Assembly: GCA_947652115.1 (NCBI GenBank)
Contig: OX393563.1
Coordinates: 25,137,935-25,201,934, forward strand
Source: Blastomussa wellsi
Lineage: Eukaryota > Cnidaria > Anthozoa > Scleractinia > Plerogyridae
DNA: 64,000 bases
Direction of reading: 5' to 3'
Below are positions 1-9,685 of the stretch, one piece after another. Both the position numbers and the translations under genes were made by a program. The stretch's first letter is position 1; the number at the start of each line of letters is the position of its first letter. Under the pieces are notes generated by a model, which ran no database searches, had not been told where the DNA came from, and was given only the letters and a program-made list of their open reading frames with translations.

Positions 1-660
1 TCCTGGGGGGATGCTTATTTTTTGCAAGATTCTGTCTAGCTTTTGTAATGGTTTTAAAAAGTGAGAAAAGAAAAGATAAGTACAGCAGCTTCTTTCAAGG
101 ATTGTAAGCAACAAGGGTACCTCTATTATTCTGAGAGACTATATATTATTAGTACCTATTTTGAAGTTTTTCAAGTAGTGTGCCTGGCCTGTAGATGTAA
201 TGTTTCGATACAGTATAGAAAGTAAAACATCTAAAATGGAAATATTTAATGCAACCTCAGTCTAAGCAGCGCAACTTTATTAAATCAACGAATGCAAAAG
301 AAAACAATGTAATTCAGTGTACAGTTTTATGAAATTGAACAACAAATATGCACTTAAATGTTCAATGAATTTTCTGTACCAGTTTGAAAGGGGTCCACAT
401 GCACCCCCTGCTATATCTGCCACTTATCAAGACAACAAATAATTAAGCCATTAAGGTTGAAAAAGAAAAAGATATGACCATAAAATGATGATGATGAGGT
501 TGTTGCTTTTGTCGACGAGAGTGACAGTGAAACGGAGGTTCCTGTCAATACTCCTGGTAGTACTCGTACACGAGCTGGCAGGCTATCTATACCTAATTCG
601 AGCTACTTAAACTGGCTGGCATAGGTATGACATAAACAGTCAAAGCTCTCTTGATGTTCT
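1..660. other. AT-rich sequence without a recognisable gene
   Basis: No exon of the channel gene at 3265-8718 could be placed here. The only coding-like stretch is at 484-624 (+): about 46 codons, rich in Asp/Glu/Ser, ending in a basic Arg-Thr-Arg stretch and then NSSYLNWLA before a TAG. Endings like this occur in transposon-encoded proteins. It has no start context or partner exon, so I treat it as a possible mobile-element remnant only. Confidence 0.3.
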
Positions 661-693
661 TATTAAACATGTCTCTTACTATTATACAGATAT

Positions 694-825
694 TTATTTT
701 GATATTTCTTGTGAGGGGGGAGGGGGGTATTCATTTTTCGGCTGATTGCTTGGGGGGGGGGGTTCTGAAAATTTGTATGGACCTTGGGGGGATATAAAAA
801 ACCGAGCCGCTGAAAAAAAAATCCT

Positions 826-857
<32 letters not shown>

Positions 858-1638
858 GTAGCATACATAATGAATGCAGCCTTGGCATTTTGGCTTTCTC
901 AGGACGGTGACTTTCAAATATCTTGTAGTACCGGATTGGGCATCTCTCCGTTCCCGTTGCAAAAACTTTGGGGTTGAACTGTCGCTGGTGAGCGCCTTCC
1001 GAGCCATGACCGGTCTTGCTCCCTCTCTCTCAGGCCATCCACACCAGCATTTCTCTGCCAGATTCGGGGTCTGTTTGCAGTACCACATCGCCCCAGCAAA
1101 GTTTCCGGCTTTCATCCCTTGCTCTAAAACCAAAGTGAAGTGAAAGAAACCACCACAGTGTTTCTTGCTCTTCGTTTGTCAGTTCACGACACGCATTTGG
1201 CTTGTTTCCTCGCCCTTGTTTTACGAGGTTTTTTCGTGGTTTGGCGGCCAGTACTTCTCTTGAACGACTGAATGCTTCTCCTTGGAGGATATTAAATGGA
1301 AGCTTTAGCTCCTTCAAGCGGCGTTGAATGCTTCTTTGGAAGCTGGAAAGGGTGTCCGGCTCGTACTCTTCGCCCTTTTGTTTACAAAAATTCTCAAACT
1401 TTTTCCACTCATTATTTGTATTCCTTACGGTGTTTGCAGACTTCTCGGTGGAGATGAAATCGTCGAGCTCTTGACTTGAGTCGGGTTGATTTTGTTCACC
1501 TTCCTCTCTCTTGCCTGCTTCTAAAAGATCCAAGAAATCAACTTGAAAGTTCGGAACATCTTCTCCGCTTTTTTGCTGATTTCCTCTGTTTGTCTGCAAA
1601 CGTTTTAAGTAAGAATCGAAATCGTCTTCACAAGACAT
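694..1638 (-). pseudogene. Tyrosine-recombinase-like (DUF3504/Crypton-type) protein remnant
   Basis: Read from 1638 down, the frame starts with an ATG (MSCEDDFDSYLKRLQ) and runs about 200 codons to a TGA at 1030-1032. It then continues in the same frame to about 890, so one nonsense codon splits an otherwise continuous protein. Recognisable blocks are STEKSANTVRNTNNEWKKF, the SAM-like start of the recombinase fold, then HFGFRARDESRKLCWGDV, and beyond the stop RCPIRYYKIFESHRPEKAK. These are the usual blocks of the DUF3504 domain, derived from Crypton tyrosine recombinases and found in ZMYM/QRICH-type proteins and in free elements. Past about 890 the frame runs into a poly-C/G tract and ends, so the catalytic C-terminal half with the nucleophilic Tyr is missing. 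Family assignment is from remembered motif patterns. The break is directly visible. Confidence 0.6.
829..856. repeat. 28-bp homopolymer C run
   Basis: An uninterrupted run of 28 C on the plus strand abuts the truncated end of the DUF3504 remnant. G runs sit at 714-728 and 751-762. The tract probably marks slippage or an assembly-sensitive point where the recombinase frame is lost. Confidence 0.9.
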
Positions 1639-1666
1639 TTTTCAGGGGAGCAAAAACAAAGTTTTA

Positions 1667-1706
1667 AATTTAGCGGGCCGTACTGTAGAATACGGCCCGC
1701 TAAATT
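1667..1706. repeat. Short perfect hairpin next to recombinase start
   Basis: The 16-bp arms AATTTAGCGGGCCGTA (1667-1682) and its reverse complement (1691-1706) flank an 8-bp loop. It lies just upstream of the DUF3504 start codon, so it may be a terminal structure or cis site of that element. No target duplication was identified. Confidence 0.6.
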
Positions 1707-1764
1707 GACCAATCACAGCGCGCGTACTATCCAAGAGATATAATAACATTTTTTTATCGCGCGG

Positions 1765-1830
1765 GCAAATTTTCGCTTTCGTTACGGATTTTGGACCAAA
1801 AATAGAGACTGCTGGCAGTCTAAGCTTGGA
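1765..1830. repeat. Dispersed repeat copy (pairs with 2719-2780)
   Basis: A stretch of about 65 bp, starting GCAAATTTTCGCTTTCGTTA and ending in a self-complementary AGACTGCTGGCAGTCT, recurs at 2719-2780 in the same orientation with only a few differences. The two copies bracket the RecQ-like remnant at 2205-2471, so they may be parts of one element or two insertions of one family. Confidence 0.7.
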
Positions 1831-2204
1831 ATATGCGAATGCGATGAGCGGTTCCACTCCAAAGAAGCCCGTTTCGAATAGGGCGAAGAAAAATATTGCG
1901 ATCAGTCTTCCGTCCCCGATTTTTGTCGTTCGTGTAACTGTTCGTGACAGTCACGTCAAAAAACACCGCTGGTGAACAGTCCGAAAGGGCGAAGACGTCG
2001 TACATTAGAACAGAAAATATTTTCAATGTATCTTGTCGAGGGGAAGAAGAAAGGGTCTTCTCTAAATTCCTTGCAAACGTGGTCGTTTCTGATTCAAGTT
2101 TAACTGTCGGAACACTTCAGTTTTTGACAGCATTCCATCTAGTCTTGATTAAAAACATTCCGAAGCGGTAATGGCAACATGTTGCAAAGCCGTTAACTGG
2201 GAAT

Positions 2205-2471
2205 TCAAGTAGTTCTACCATAGTTCCAAGTCCTCACTCGCGACCGAAATCCCAGGAGCAAATAAATCACTACTGAATGAAACAACATGAAGCGACGGCA
2301 TCGATAGTACTTTTTGTAACAGAATAGCTTTGGTAAACCAGGCTGTTGCCAAAGCCTGTTGGCAAAAACGTCTTTGTTTTCAAGAAGAGCGAGAACAGCT
2401 TGTTCCTGTTCCTTTTCTAACTTCACTCCTCCCAAATTCTCCTCGCATACTCGTTTCAAAACGGCAGTCAT
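2205..2471 (-). pseudogene. RecQ-like DEAD-box helicase N-terminal remnant, frameshifted
   Basis: Reading from 2471 down gives MTAVLKRVCEENLGG and then KLEKEQEQAVLALLENKDVF, a typical RecQ-type lead-in to motif I. After this the frame is lost, but the +1 frame resumes as TFLPTGFGNSLVYQ. This is Walker A / motif I (normally GFGKS) with the catalytic Lys replaced by Asn. That frame ends at an in-frame TAG about 25 codons later. The fragment therefore has a frameshift, a destroyed P-loop and no downstream helicase motifs, and it cannot encode an active enzyme. RecQ-like ORFs are common repetitive genes in cnidarian genomes, so a mobile or retrocopied origin is likely but not shown. Confidence 0.6.
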
Positions 2472-2777
2472 TGTGATGTTTACTGAAATTTAGCACGAGC
2501 TACATGTCACAGCATGGGCTTTCGATGACATGATTGAAATGTTGATGACAGATATGCGTAATCACTTTATAGGCCGACCAATCAAAACACTCCGTCACCA
2601 GCGTGCCGGGAATCAGAAATGTTGTATGAAGACATTGCAGTCTCTATTTTAGCTCCAGCTGGCGCCCACGAAACTCGAGGCTCGCGGATTTGCCGCTCGC
2701 CCCTCGAAAATAGCACTCGCAAATTTTCGCTTTCGTTACGGATTTTGGAGCAAAATAGAGACTGCTCGCAGTCTATG

Positions 2778-2935
2778 CTTGGGGTAAACCTTGCGATGGG
2801 TTCACATCCCATCCCGGGAGGGGGTGGAGAAGTAGAATTAATACTTTTTGTCGCCTCATGCTAAGGCAACCAGCCTAAGATCTGTCCATGCCAGATGGGC
2901 AACTATGCTCGCACGCAGACTTCGCCTTACCTTAC
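2778..2935 (+). mobile_element. SINE-like dispersed repeat, copy 1
   Basis: About 155 bp with the order: GGGGTAAACC head, ATCCCATCC core, a GTCGCCTCATGC block, an AGCCTAAG block, GCACGCAGACTT, and a CTTACCTTAC end. The same order recurs at 57141-57285 and 60595-60739 (+) and inverted at 41535-41690. Four copies in one 64-kb window, each diverged, indicate a short interspersed repeat family. Confidence 0.65.
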
Positions 2936-3264
2936 ATGCACTCATATACAACTGCGTGGGTTAGAATCACTGGGTGTCACCCATTGAATAATGATCACCT
3001 TAAGTGATGATTGATAATTACGGATAGATAACATGCCCCGCGTGTCATGTCGGCCACGCTTCTTTTCTCGTGTTTGAGGATCGGATGTCAGATTGTTCGA
3101 TCCTGTGAGCCAGTGTGCTCGCTCGTTTTCTTTCCCACCCACGCCTCCCTTTTAGTTTATCGGTCCGCCCGTGGACCCTTCTTTGTCAATAAACTTTTGC
3201 CCAAACATTGCAGCCTGTGTTGATATCTTTAGTGATTATTCTTTCTATATTCATCTCTCTTCAG

Positions 3265-6200
3265 AGAACCACTCGCTTACATCAAAGATGTCTTTAACTA
3301 CTTGGATCTGTCAGGATATTCTCTAATTCTGACGACATATGTATTCAGTTTTCTTGAAAGCGAAGCCCAGTGGACTTTAGCTTCTTTGGCAATTTTGATT
3401 AACTTTATCGGCGTCTTTAAATACTCGGCAGTGGATCGGTAAGTGAGATATCCTTCAGAGATTTTACCCTTTATAACCACAGACACTAATTTTAAACTAT
3501 CTTACTCAAAGCAATAATTCAATTAAAAATCTCTCAATTTCCTGACTTCCTAAACTTTATCTAGAGATATTTTAAAAAAAGTGCATTCCTTTCCATAACA
3601 CAAGATAACATTTCTGAAGCAGCCATTTTTTCCGAGGCTTTTTTCCTAAGTGTTGCGGGGAGATTTATGAGATAACAATAATATGATACCTGACATGCGA
3701 CAAATGTAAGATGGTGAAACAATGTAACAAGAATAATAATCAACAAAAGAAGAAAACTATAACAATTTCGTAGTGATTTATTCAAAATAGTTTTGGCCAC
3801 ACCAGCAAGCGATTGGTTTTGTTCGCTGACTTCAGTTGCGGGTGATTGAACTTTCGAGCGCAAATTTGACTGGGCAGATAAGTCAGAGAGAACATGTCTG
3901 TTCACTTGTGTCCAGGATTGAATGCAAGTATTGTTTAATAAATACTTCATATTTGGCAGGGTTATTTGACATTTTCATATTACTTCATATTTGACAGAAT
4001 TGTGTGTGTTTTGGTGACTTTTTACCATTGAGGACACTTTGTGATGCTTATCATAAGGAATTTGAATCTCATTAGTGTTCAATCCTGGACATATCTGGTC
4101 AACCGTAGCAGTATTCCAGTTCCGCACTGGAAACGACTGTGCACACAACAGCGCTGAAAGAGCTTTGTCTTCCCCTTGAAACATCACTAAATCGCTCGTG
4201 ACCTCGATGAAAACTTTCCAGCGATCGATAAAATTACGTTGAAAAAAAAAAGGAAAAAAAAAACGAATTATAAATTTACTTTATCTAAGTAAAACACTAT
4301 CGTGCGCGAACAGGACAGGCAGTATGCGCACATTTGACGCCATAATGCAAGCGATATATTCGAAAACTACGTGCAGCCGAATACAGTTCAGTAACATCCA
4401 ACACTGATCCAACAGATGAGAATGCCTTAGGTTAGGCAACACAAGGAAAGTGGAATTATGTTTCTACATGGAACACTGGTCCCTAGCTAGGAGCTAATTA
4501 CTCTTTTTAAAACTGAAACATCGCGCAGGCAAGATTTTTATACGCACGCGCCTAAAAGAGCGACCTTTCGTTGACTTATTAAGGAGTTATTCCCAAAACC
4601 TTTCCCTTTGACTTTTTGAAGAGAGAAACGCGGTCAGTCAAAATAGTTAATAAGAGTTGCTGATGATCCTATATACTGCATCTACGCAAAATGATCTCTT
4701 ACGAAAAAATATTGAGAATTGTATCGCCTATTGATTGCCCAGATCCCACGCGGTCAGTCACAATTACATGAAGTGTTGCTGCGCGCTAAGGCTCGCAGCA
4801 ATGTTTCTAGTTATAATTAAATTGCATTATTATAATTATAATTACCAAGGTTTCGTAGTAGTACGAACCAACCTACCACAGAATGCTTTTACAATATGAT
4901 AAATGACTGTGCAAACAGGAAAACAGACAAACAGGAAGCGAAGTGTTATGAAATGTAGATTGATTGATGATATGATTAAGACGTGAAAAATACTTATTTT
5001 TTCAATGATTTTATTAGAGTTACTTATATAATTGGTACCGCTCGTTCTGTAACCAATGAAGAGCCTTTCATTATCCAACTGTGCTTCGTAGAGTGCAAAT
5101 AACGCCCAAAACGAGTACAAATATCACGCGGTATTTGTGCTCCATCTCTTGTTAGACGTTTAGTTGTGTAGTATCCCTGATCATTTTTTGTCGTTGTTTG
5201 TATTTTGACTCGCCCGACGGGCTCGTCAAAATAGTGCACAACTCGTAAAAATACCCAGCGATACTACACAAAAAAATAAATACTTCACTGATTTACAGAA
5301 ACATTGGGCTGTACATAAAATGTCTTGGCAAAGTCATTCACAAGGACATTCCAAGATTCCTAGTCGTGTTCACTGTCATTTTGGTGACCTTCTCAACTTC
5401 GTTCTACATAGCTGTCAGAGCACACAGAGGCACATCGACAGAAAGCTTACTCGACAACATGTAAGCAAAATGAAATACATATGCTTCGCGTTTGAGAGCT
5501 CGAGTCGTTTTTAACAGAGCGTCAAAGAGCAGTCTCGGTTTTCTAATCTTACACTTCGCAGTAAGTGGTTGAAGAGAGCTCTCTGAAACAATCAGATGCA
5601 AATATCCTTAACCAGGCGTCCTTCCCCACCCTTAGTGCGGATAACATTTATTCGCTCCGAGTTCAAATTGACTGCTTTTTTAGTACGATTGTTGTACTAG
5701 GGAAATATTGTTGTCTTGTTTTTTGGGTTGTGCGACACTCATTTGAAAATCGCTTACTGTTAGGTTTGTCATAATAAAAGCTGTAAAAATTCTACTGAGC
5801 GTGAAGGCTTTCTTGTAAATTAATATGCTTACCAAAAATACCGCGTACTTAGGTTTTCTGTTGTTTTATTTCAGCACGCTCAGGAGTGAGAATACGTGTG
5901 CGTCTAGTGTAGGATGTGTAATGGTCGGCGGTATAATGACATGGCTTGAAGGCTCGTCTATCGTTCGCAACTTGTCAGACGTTGGGTGAGTTCAACAATA
6001 AAAAACAACAATGAGTATAAGCAGTCCTGCTTTCTCTCTGGCACATGCTATTACTGAGAGATATTTAGTCCCAGGCACACGAACTGATAACTACATAGCC
6101 ATTAGCCATACAGGCACTGTCGTCATCGCGTCCATTATCGTCAGCATCACCATCTCCATCAACATCGTCATCTGTGGAAAAAAAATCATCAAGTTTTTCT

Positions 6201-8718
6201 ATTTATTGGCTTTATTGAACATCTTTACTCGGGCCTTGTCCTCGCCACGTTTTCGTACTCCGTAGTAATGTAACCTTAAACTTTTTTGTGCTCTTTCTCT
6301 CTCCGTCAGCATGTTGTCCACTTGAGAGAGTTGGAGGGAAGGAGAAACAGGGCCTCTCTTTATCTCTTTGTTTTCGTCTGTTGTTCCATCTCTCCCTCCC
6401 AAATGGCTATTTGTTTCTTTTCCAGATGGCTTGGAGCACTGTTGACCGTCTCGTTCATGATGAGTGTGACCATTATTTTGTCGAACATCCTGATCGCTCA
6501 ACTCTCATTGACTTACGAGATGGTCCAAGAAGATTCGCTGAATTCTTTCATTGCGCTACGAATGCAGGCTGTGGCGACGGTTGAGTGGCAGAGCAGGTTT
6601 AAATTTTGGGTCGGTACCAAAGGATAGTGTTGTGAAAAAGCATACATGTTAAACGTTTTTCTCGTGTTGTTTTCACATAAGCATAAGCACTAGAAGAACG
6701 AACAGTGTCCGTTGTTCTTGTGGTTCTGTTTATGCCCTAATGAAAACCAGCCTTAAGAATGCACTTGTTTGTCGAGACGGGGTTGTCATTGCTGTATTAT
6801 TAAGCCTTCAAAGATACAGCCCCCCCTGTCGCTATCTACTCGAGGTATAAGTTTCATCGTCTTCTGTATCGGTGCCAAAATTGCCCATGGAACAGAATAC
6901 CCTCCAGTGTGCCGGTTAACGCTCGTCTCCATATGTCAAAATGACATTTACGCCTTAGTGACACTTTAGTGATCCTTACATAAGGAGGTCTATATGTCAA
7001 AATAACAGGCACTTTAGTGATCCTTACATAAGGAGGGTTACTCTATTGACTATGCTTGCGGTTAGTTCCACTCTGGTTTGCTTGCGGTTAGTTCCACTCT
7101 GGTTTGCTTGCGGCTAGTTCCACTCCCGTTTGCTTGCGGTTAGCTTTCATCTGGTGGTTAGGGCGACACAATGATTTGTATATATTTATGCTCACAGTAT
7201 ATATAGTTAAAAAAATTGGGTTCTAGCAGCCAGCACCCGGTTGTTGTAGTGGTTAGTGAGTATTCAACTCTCAGGGTCCGAAAACATTATTGTTCTTTTT
7301 CTTATAAAAAAAAAAATTTATAAGAAGAAAATTATTTTAAAAATAAAACTAAGTCTGAAACGTGATTCTCTTCATGTAATTGCAAGTGAAGAAGAATGTC
7401 AGTTTGACATAAGGAGATGAGTGCTAACCCAGTGTGCCAAAGCCAACTTGCGTATTTCGAGTTCGTAGGTAGGCCTTGTGTATGATGACTTTATAAAATA
7501 AAATTTACCACCAAGTTTCGTTTACTTGAATTATTTTCAATCTCCCTTTAATACCTCCATCTTTCAGAATCTTCGCAAGAAATATTATGTTCCCGGAGAA
7601 TTAAAAACAAGGGAAGAAGTTGAAGGTAAAAGATCATTAAATTTACTACTTAAAAAGATTATGTAATTTGCGTACAGACTTGCACCTGTAACTCTCCTTG
7701 CAGTCTCCCTTTGCAAAAGAACTTGCCTGGCTGTACGGTTGCGTACTTTTATAAACGTACGGCGAGACTTTGGCGGGTTATGACGTCACAAATGCGTTTC
7801 AAATTCTTGGGTACTTAATAAATACACGCGATAAAAGTTTGGGTACCATAGCTTTAACACTTGTGGAGTTTTATACATGATCAAGGACGAACAAAGACTA
7901 AACTATCTACGTACGGTGAAGTGTTCAACACTCTGCAGATTCTACAATTATTTTATTAGTATTATGTTTTAATACTTTAGAAATGATGAAAGGGTACAGA
8001 GAAAGTTCTGATCTGATACCACCTATGCCAGATGAAATATGGCAAATTCAAGAACGAGTCGCTGCCATGAAGGCAAACCTCAGCAAGGACTGGCGGTGAG
8101 AATGTTAAAGTGGCTCATACGTTAACAGCAGTTTGTACCCCTTACTTAGATGGGTCAGTACTACGACAAGTTTCTGTTGTAGTAATGATATAAAGCAAAT
8201 TAAATACGCAATCTTTGGTCAACAAGTAGTGATCGCTATCTTGACATTCGTAGTTAACCTTTTGAACAAGTTTCTTGGAGATTTCGTAAAACACAATAAC
8301 CACGTTGTGGTGTGCTTTACTAATTGAGGAGACTACATCAAATCAACCAGAAGGAAATCAAATCAAATGTTGGTTTTTGGGGAGAGGGGAAAAACCTATC
8401 GGAGCAGCGAAGAGAACCAGCAAACTCAACCCACTAACGACACCGAGTCCGGATCCGGGAATCGACCCAGGCCACATTGGTGTAATGCGCGTGCTTTCAA
8501 CACTGCGCCAACCCTGCTCCCCAAACATTTGCTTTAATAAAAATAACTGTTTTTAAAACTAACGAATTTTGGGTTATAATACTGCCACCTTCTCATAGGC
8601 AAGGTGAAAATGTCAATTTACTTTTTTAATATTTTTAAGCTAAAATAATATTTTCGCCCTTAACAGGAATAAGCTTCCCACTTTGAAGAGCGAGGCTGTG
8701 TCACAGCTATATCAATAA
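3265..8718 (+). CDS. TRP-superfamily-like cation channel, C-terminal seven exons
   Basis: Exons 3265-3438, 5299-5460, 5875-5985, 6426-6609, 7568-7625, 7981-8095 and 8667-8718 (TAA) join with matching phases into 284 residues. The segments in order are: YIKDVFNYLDLSGY and a hydrophobic stretch (S3, about 5-30); WTLASLAILINFIGVFKY (S4, 36-53); a linker, then RFLVVFTVILVTFSTSFYIA (S5, 77-96); a pore-region stretch with VGGIMTWLEG (about 125-135); and S6 at 150-178 ending SNILIAQLSLTY, the form seen in TRP channels. A soluble tail follows (EEVEEMMKGY, PPMPDEIWQIQERVAAMKA). The N-terminal half (S1-S2, any ankyrin repeats) is not in the window or lies in exons I cannot see. The donor after 6609 is a weak GTCGGT; a competing donor at 6595 would lead to a stop in the next exon. 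TRPA, TRPV or another subfamily cannot be assigned by eye. Confidence 0.7.
7053..7156. repeat. 26-bp tandem repeat, four units
   Basis: Four consecutive 26-bp units begin TGCTTGCGGTTAG and carry the variable centre TTCCACTCTGG; the last unit is diverged. They lie in the channel intron between the S6 exon and the tail exons. Just upstream (about 6935-7037) a block ending CCTTACATAAGGAGG is also duplicated in tandem. Confidence 0.8.
8353..8526 (-). mobile_element. tRNA-derived SINE
   Basis: On the minus strand, from 8526 down, a tRNA-like head has an A-box-like TTGGCGCAGTG and a B-box-like GGGTCGATTCC. It is followed by a tRNA-unrelated body (GGTTGAGTTTGCTGG, GGTTTTTCCCCTCTCC) ending in AT-rich TTTGATTTGATT. 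The Pol III promoter boxes and overall layout identify a tRNA-derived SINE. No functional tRNA fold is retained. Confidence 0.65.
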
Positions 8719-9030
8719 GACCTAGATGGAGTCATGGACGGATTTGGACGAAAGGCAACCGATGCAGAACATAACATAAATACGAATAGTACACAAAATT
8801 AGATGAAATGATAGGACTGAGGACTCAAGAGAAAGTAACTGCTTTTGCTTATCAACTTTTAACTCGTAGACCCATGCAGTTCATTTTTCATGGTCAAAAT
8901 GGCTAGTGGCATGGCTCGCGGGCGCGCACGTTCGTCCGACGTACGATATCGCTCACGGCGACCATGCTCCAAAATAGATCGATCTTAGCTTGACATTTAC
9001 ATATTTGATATTGCACAGTCATGCATGTTA

Positions 9031-9159
9031 TGTCAATTGACCAATTTCGATATTTTAATATTCAGCCTAAAACAATAGACATCACTGCGAGGCTCCGGGG
9101 AATAAATCCCACAAACTGTATAATTTATACCCCGAAGCCTCGAAATTGGTCTATTGACA
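9031..9159. mobile_element. 129-bp palindromic MITE
   Basis: The terminal inverted repeats TGTCAATTGACCAATTTCGA and, read from the other end, TGTCAATAGACCAATTTCGA differ at one base. An inner inverted repeat (CGAGGCTCCGGGG... / ...CCCCGAAGCCTCG) makes nearly the whole element foldable. No transposase is encoded. Confidence 0.75.
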
Positions 9160-9235
9160 GCTGTTAAAACAAGGTATTCATCTGTTCATGACCCAGCAGT
9201 CCTCGTCTCAGGTATATTAATATCAGGTATATTAG

Positions 9236-9685
9236 TAGACCTTATTCACGATAGCCGCCATGTTTGTTTTCACATTTTAATGCAAATTAGGCACGTGATT
9301 TGTGAGGGGGCAAACAAGCCTAAATCGACAAATTTCAGCTGGTTTCTTATCGTGTATGATAATTTTCTAAATAGCCATGCTTTGGTTTCTGTTTTTGTTG
9401 TTTAAATATTCTAATATTCGCCATTTTGGCACTTTATAAAAAAGAAAACGACTTGCGTAGTTAACAAGTCAAAGTATTGTGTAACTATTTTCAACTAACC
9501 TTATAAACAAATCATTATTCCATAACTTGGCTCTCAAATGTGGCTTTACCGCAGATACTTCACAATTTAGACCGTCCGAGTTTCAGGGAAACGGCGTCAT
9601 TTCAATGTTTACCTCCTGGCAGACAACGTGGCTAATTTGCATTATAATATAAAACCATCATGGCGGCTATCGTGAATATGGTCTA
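9236..9685. mobile_element. 450-bp MITE with ~65-bp inverted termini, TA-flanked
   Basis: The left end TAGACCTTATTCACGATAGC and the right end read inversely, TAGACCATATTCACGATAGC, match at 19 of 20 positions. The similarity continues through a GCCGCCATG block and an AATGCAAATTAG block for about 65 bp. Both ends begin with TA, consistent with a TA target duplication of Tc1/mariner type. The internal sequence is AT-rich and non-coding. Confidence 0.8.

Noticed and set aside
6011..6265. 84-codon frame in a channel intron with a hydrophobic stretch
   Set aside because: It lies between two well-supported channel exons (5985 and 6426) and includes an imperfect CATC/GTCATC repeat. There is no evidence of splicing.
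7230..7500. tRNA-like words (GTGGTTAGTGAG, TTCAACTCTCAGGG)
   Set aside because: A and B boxes are too diverged and wrongly spaced to support a SINE or tRNA call.
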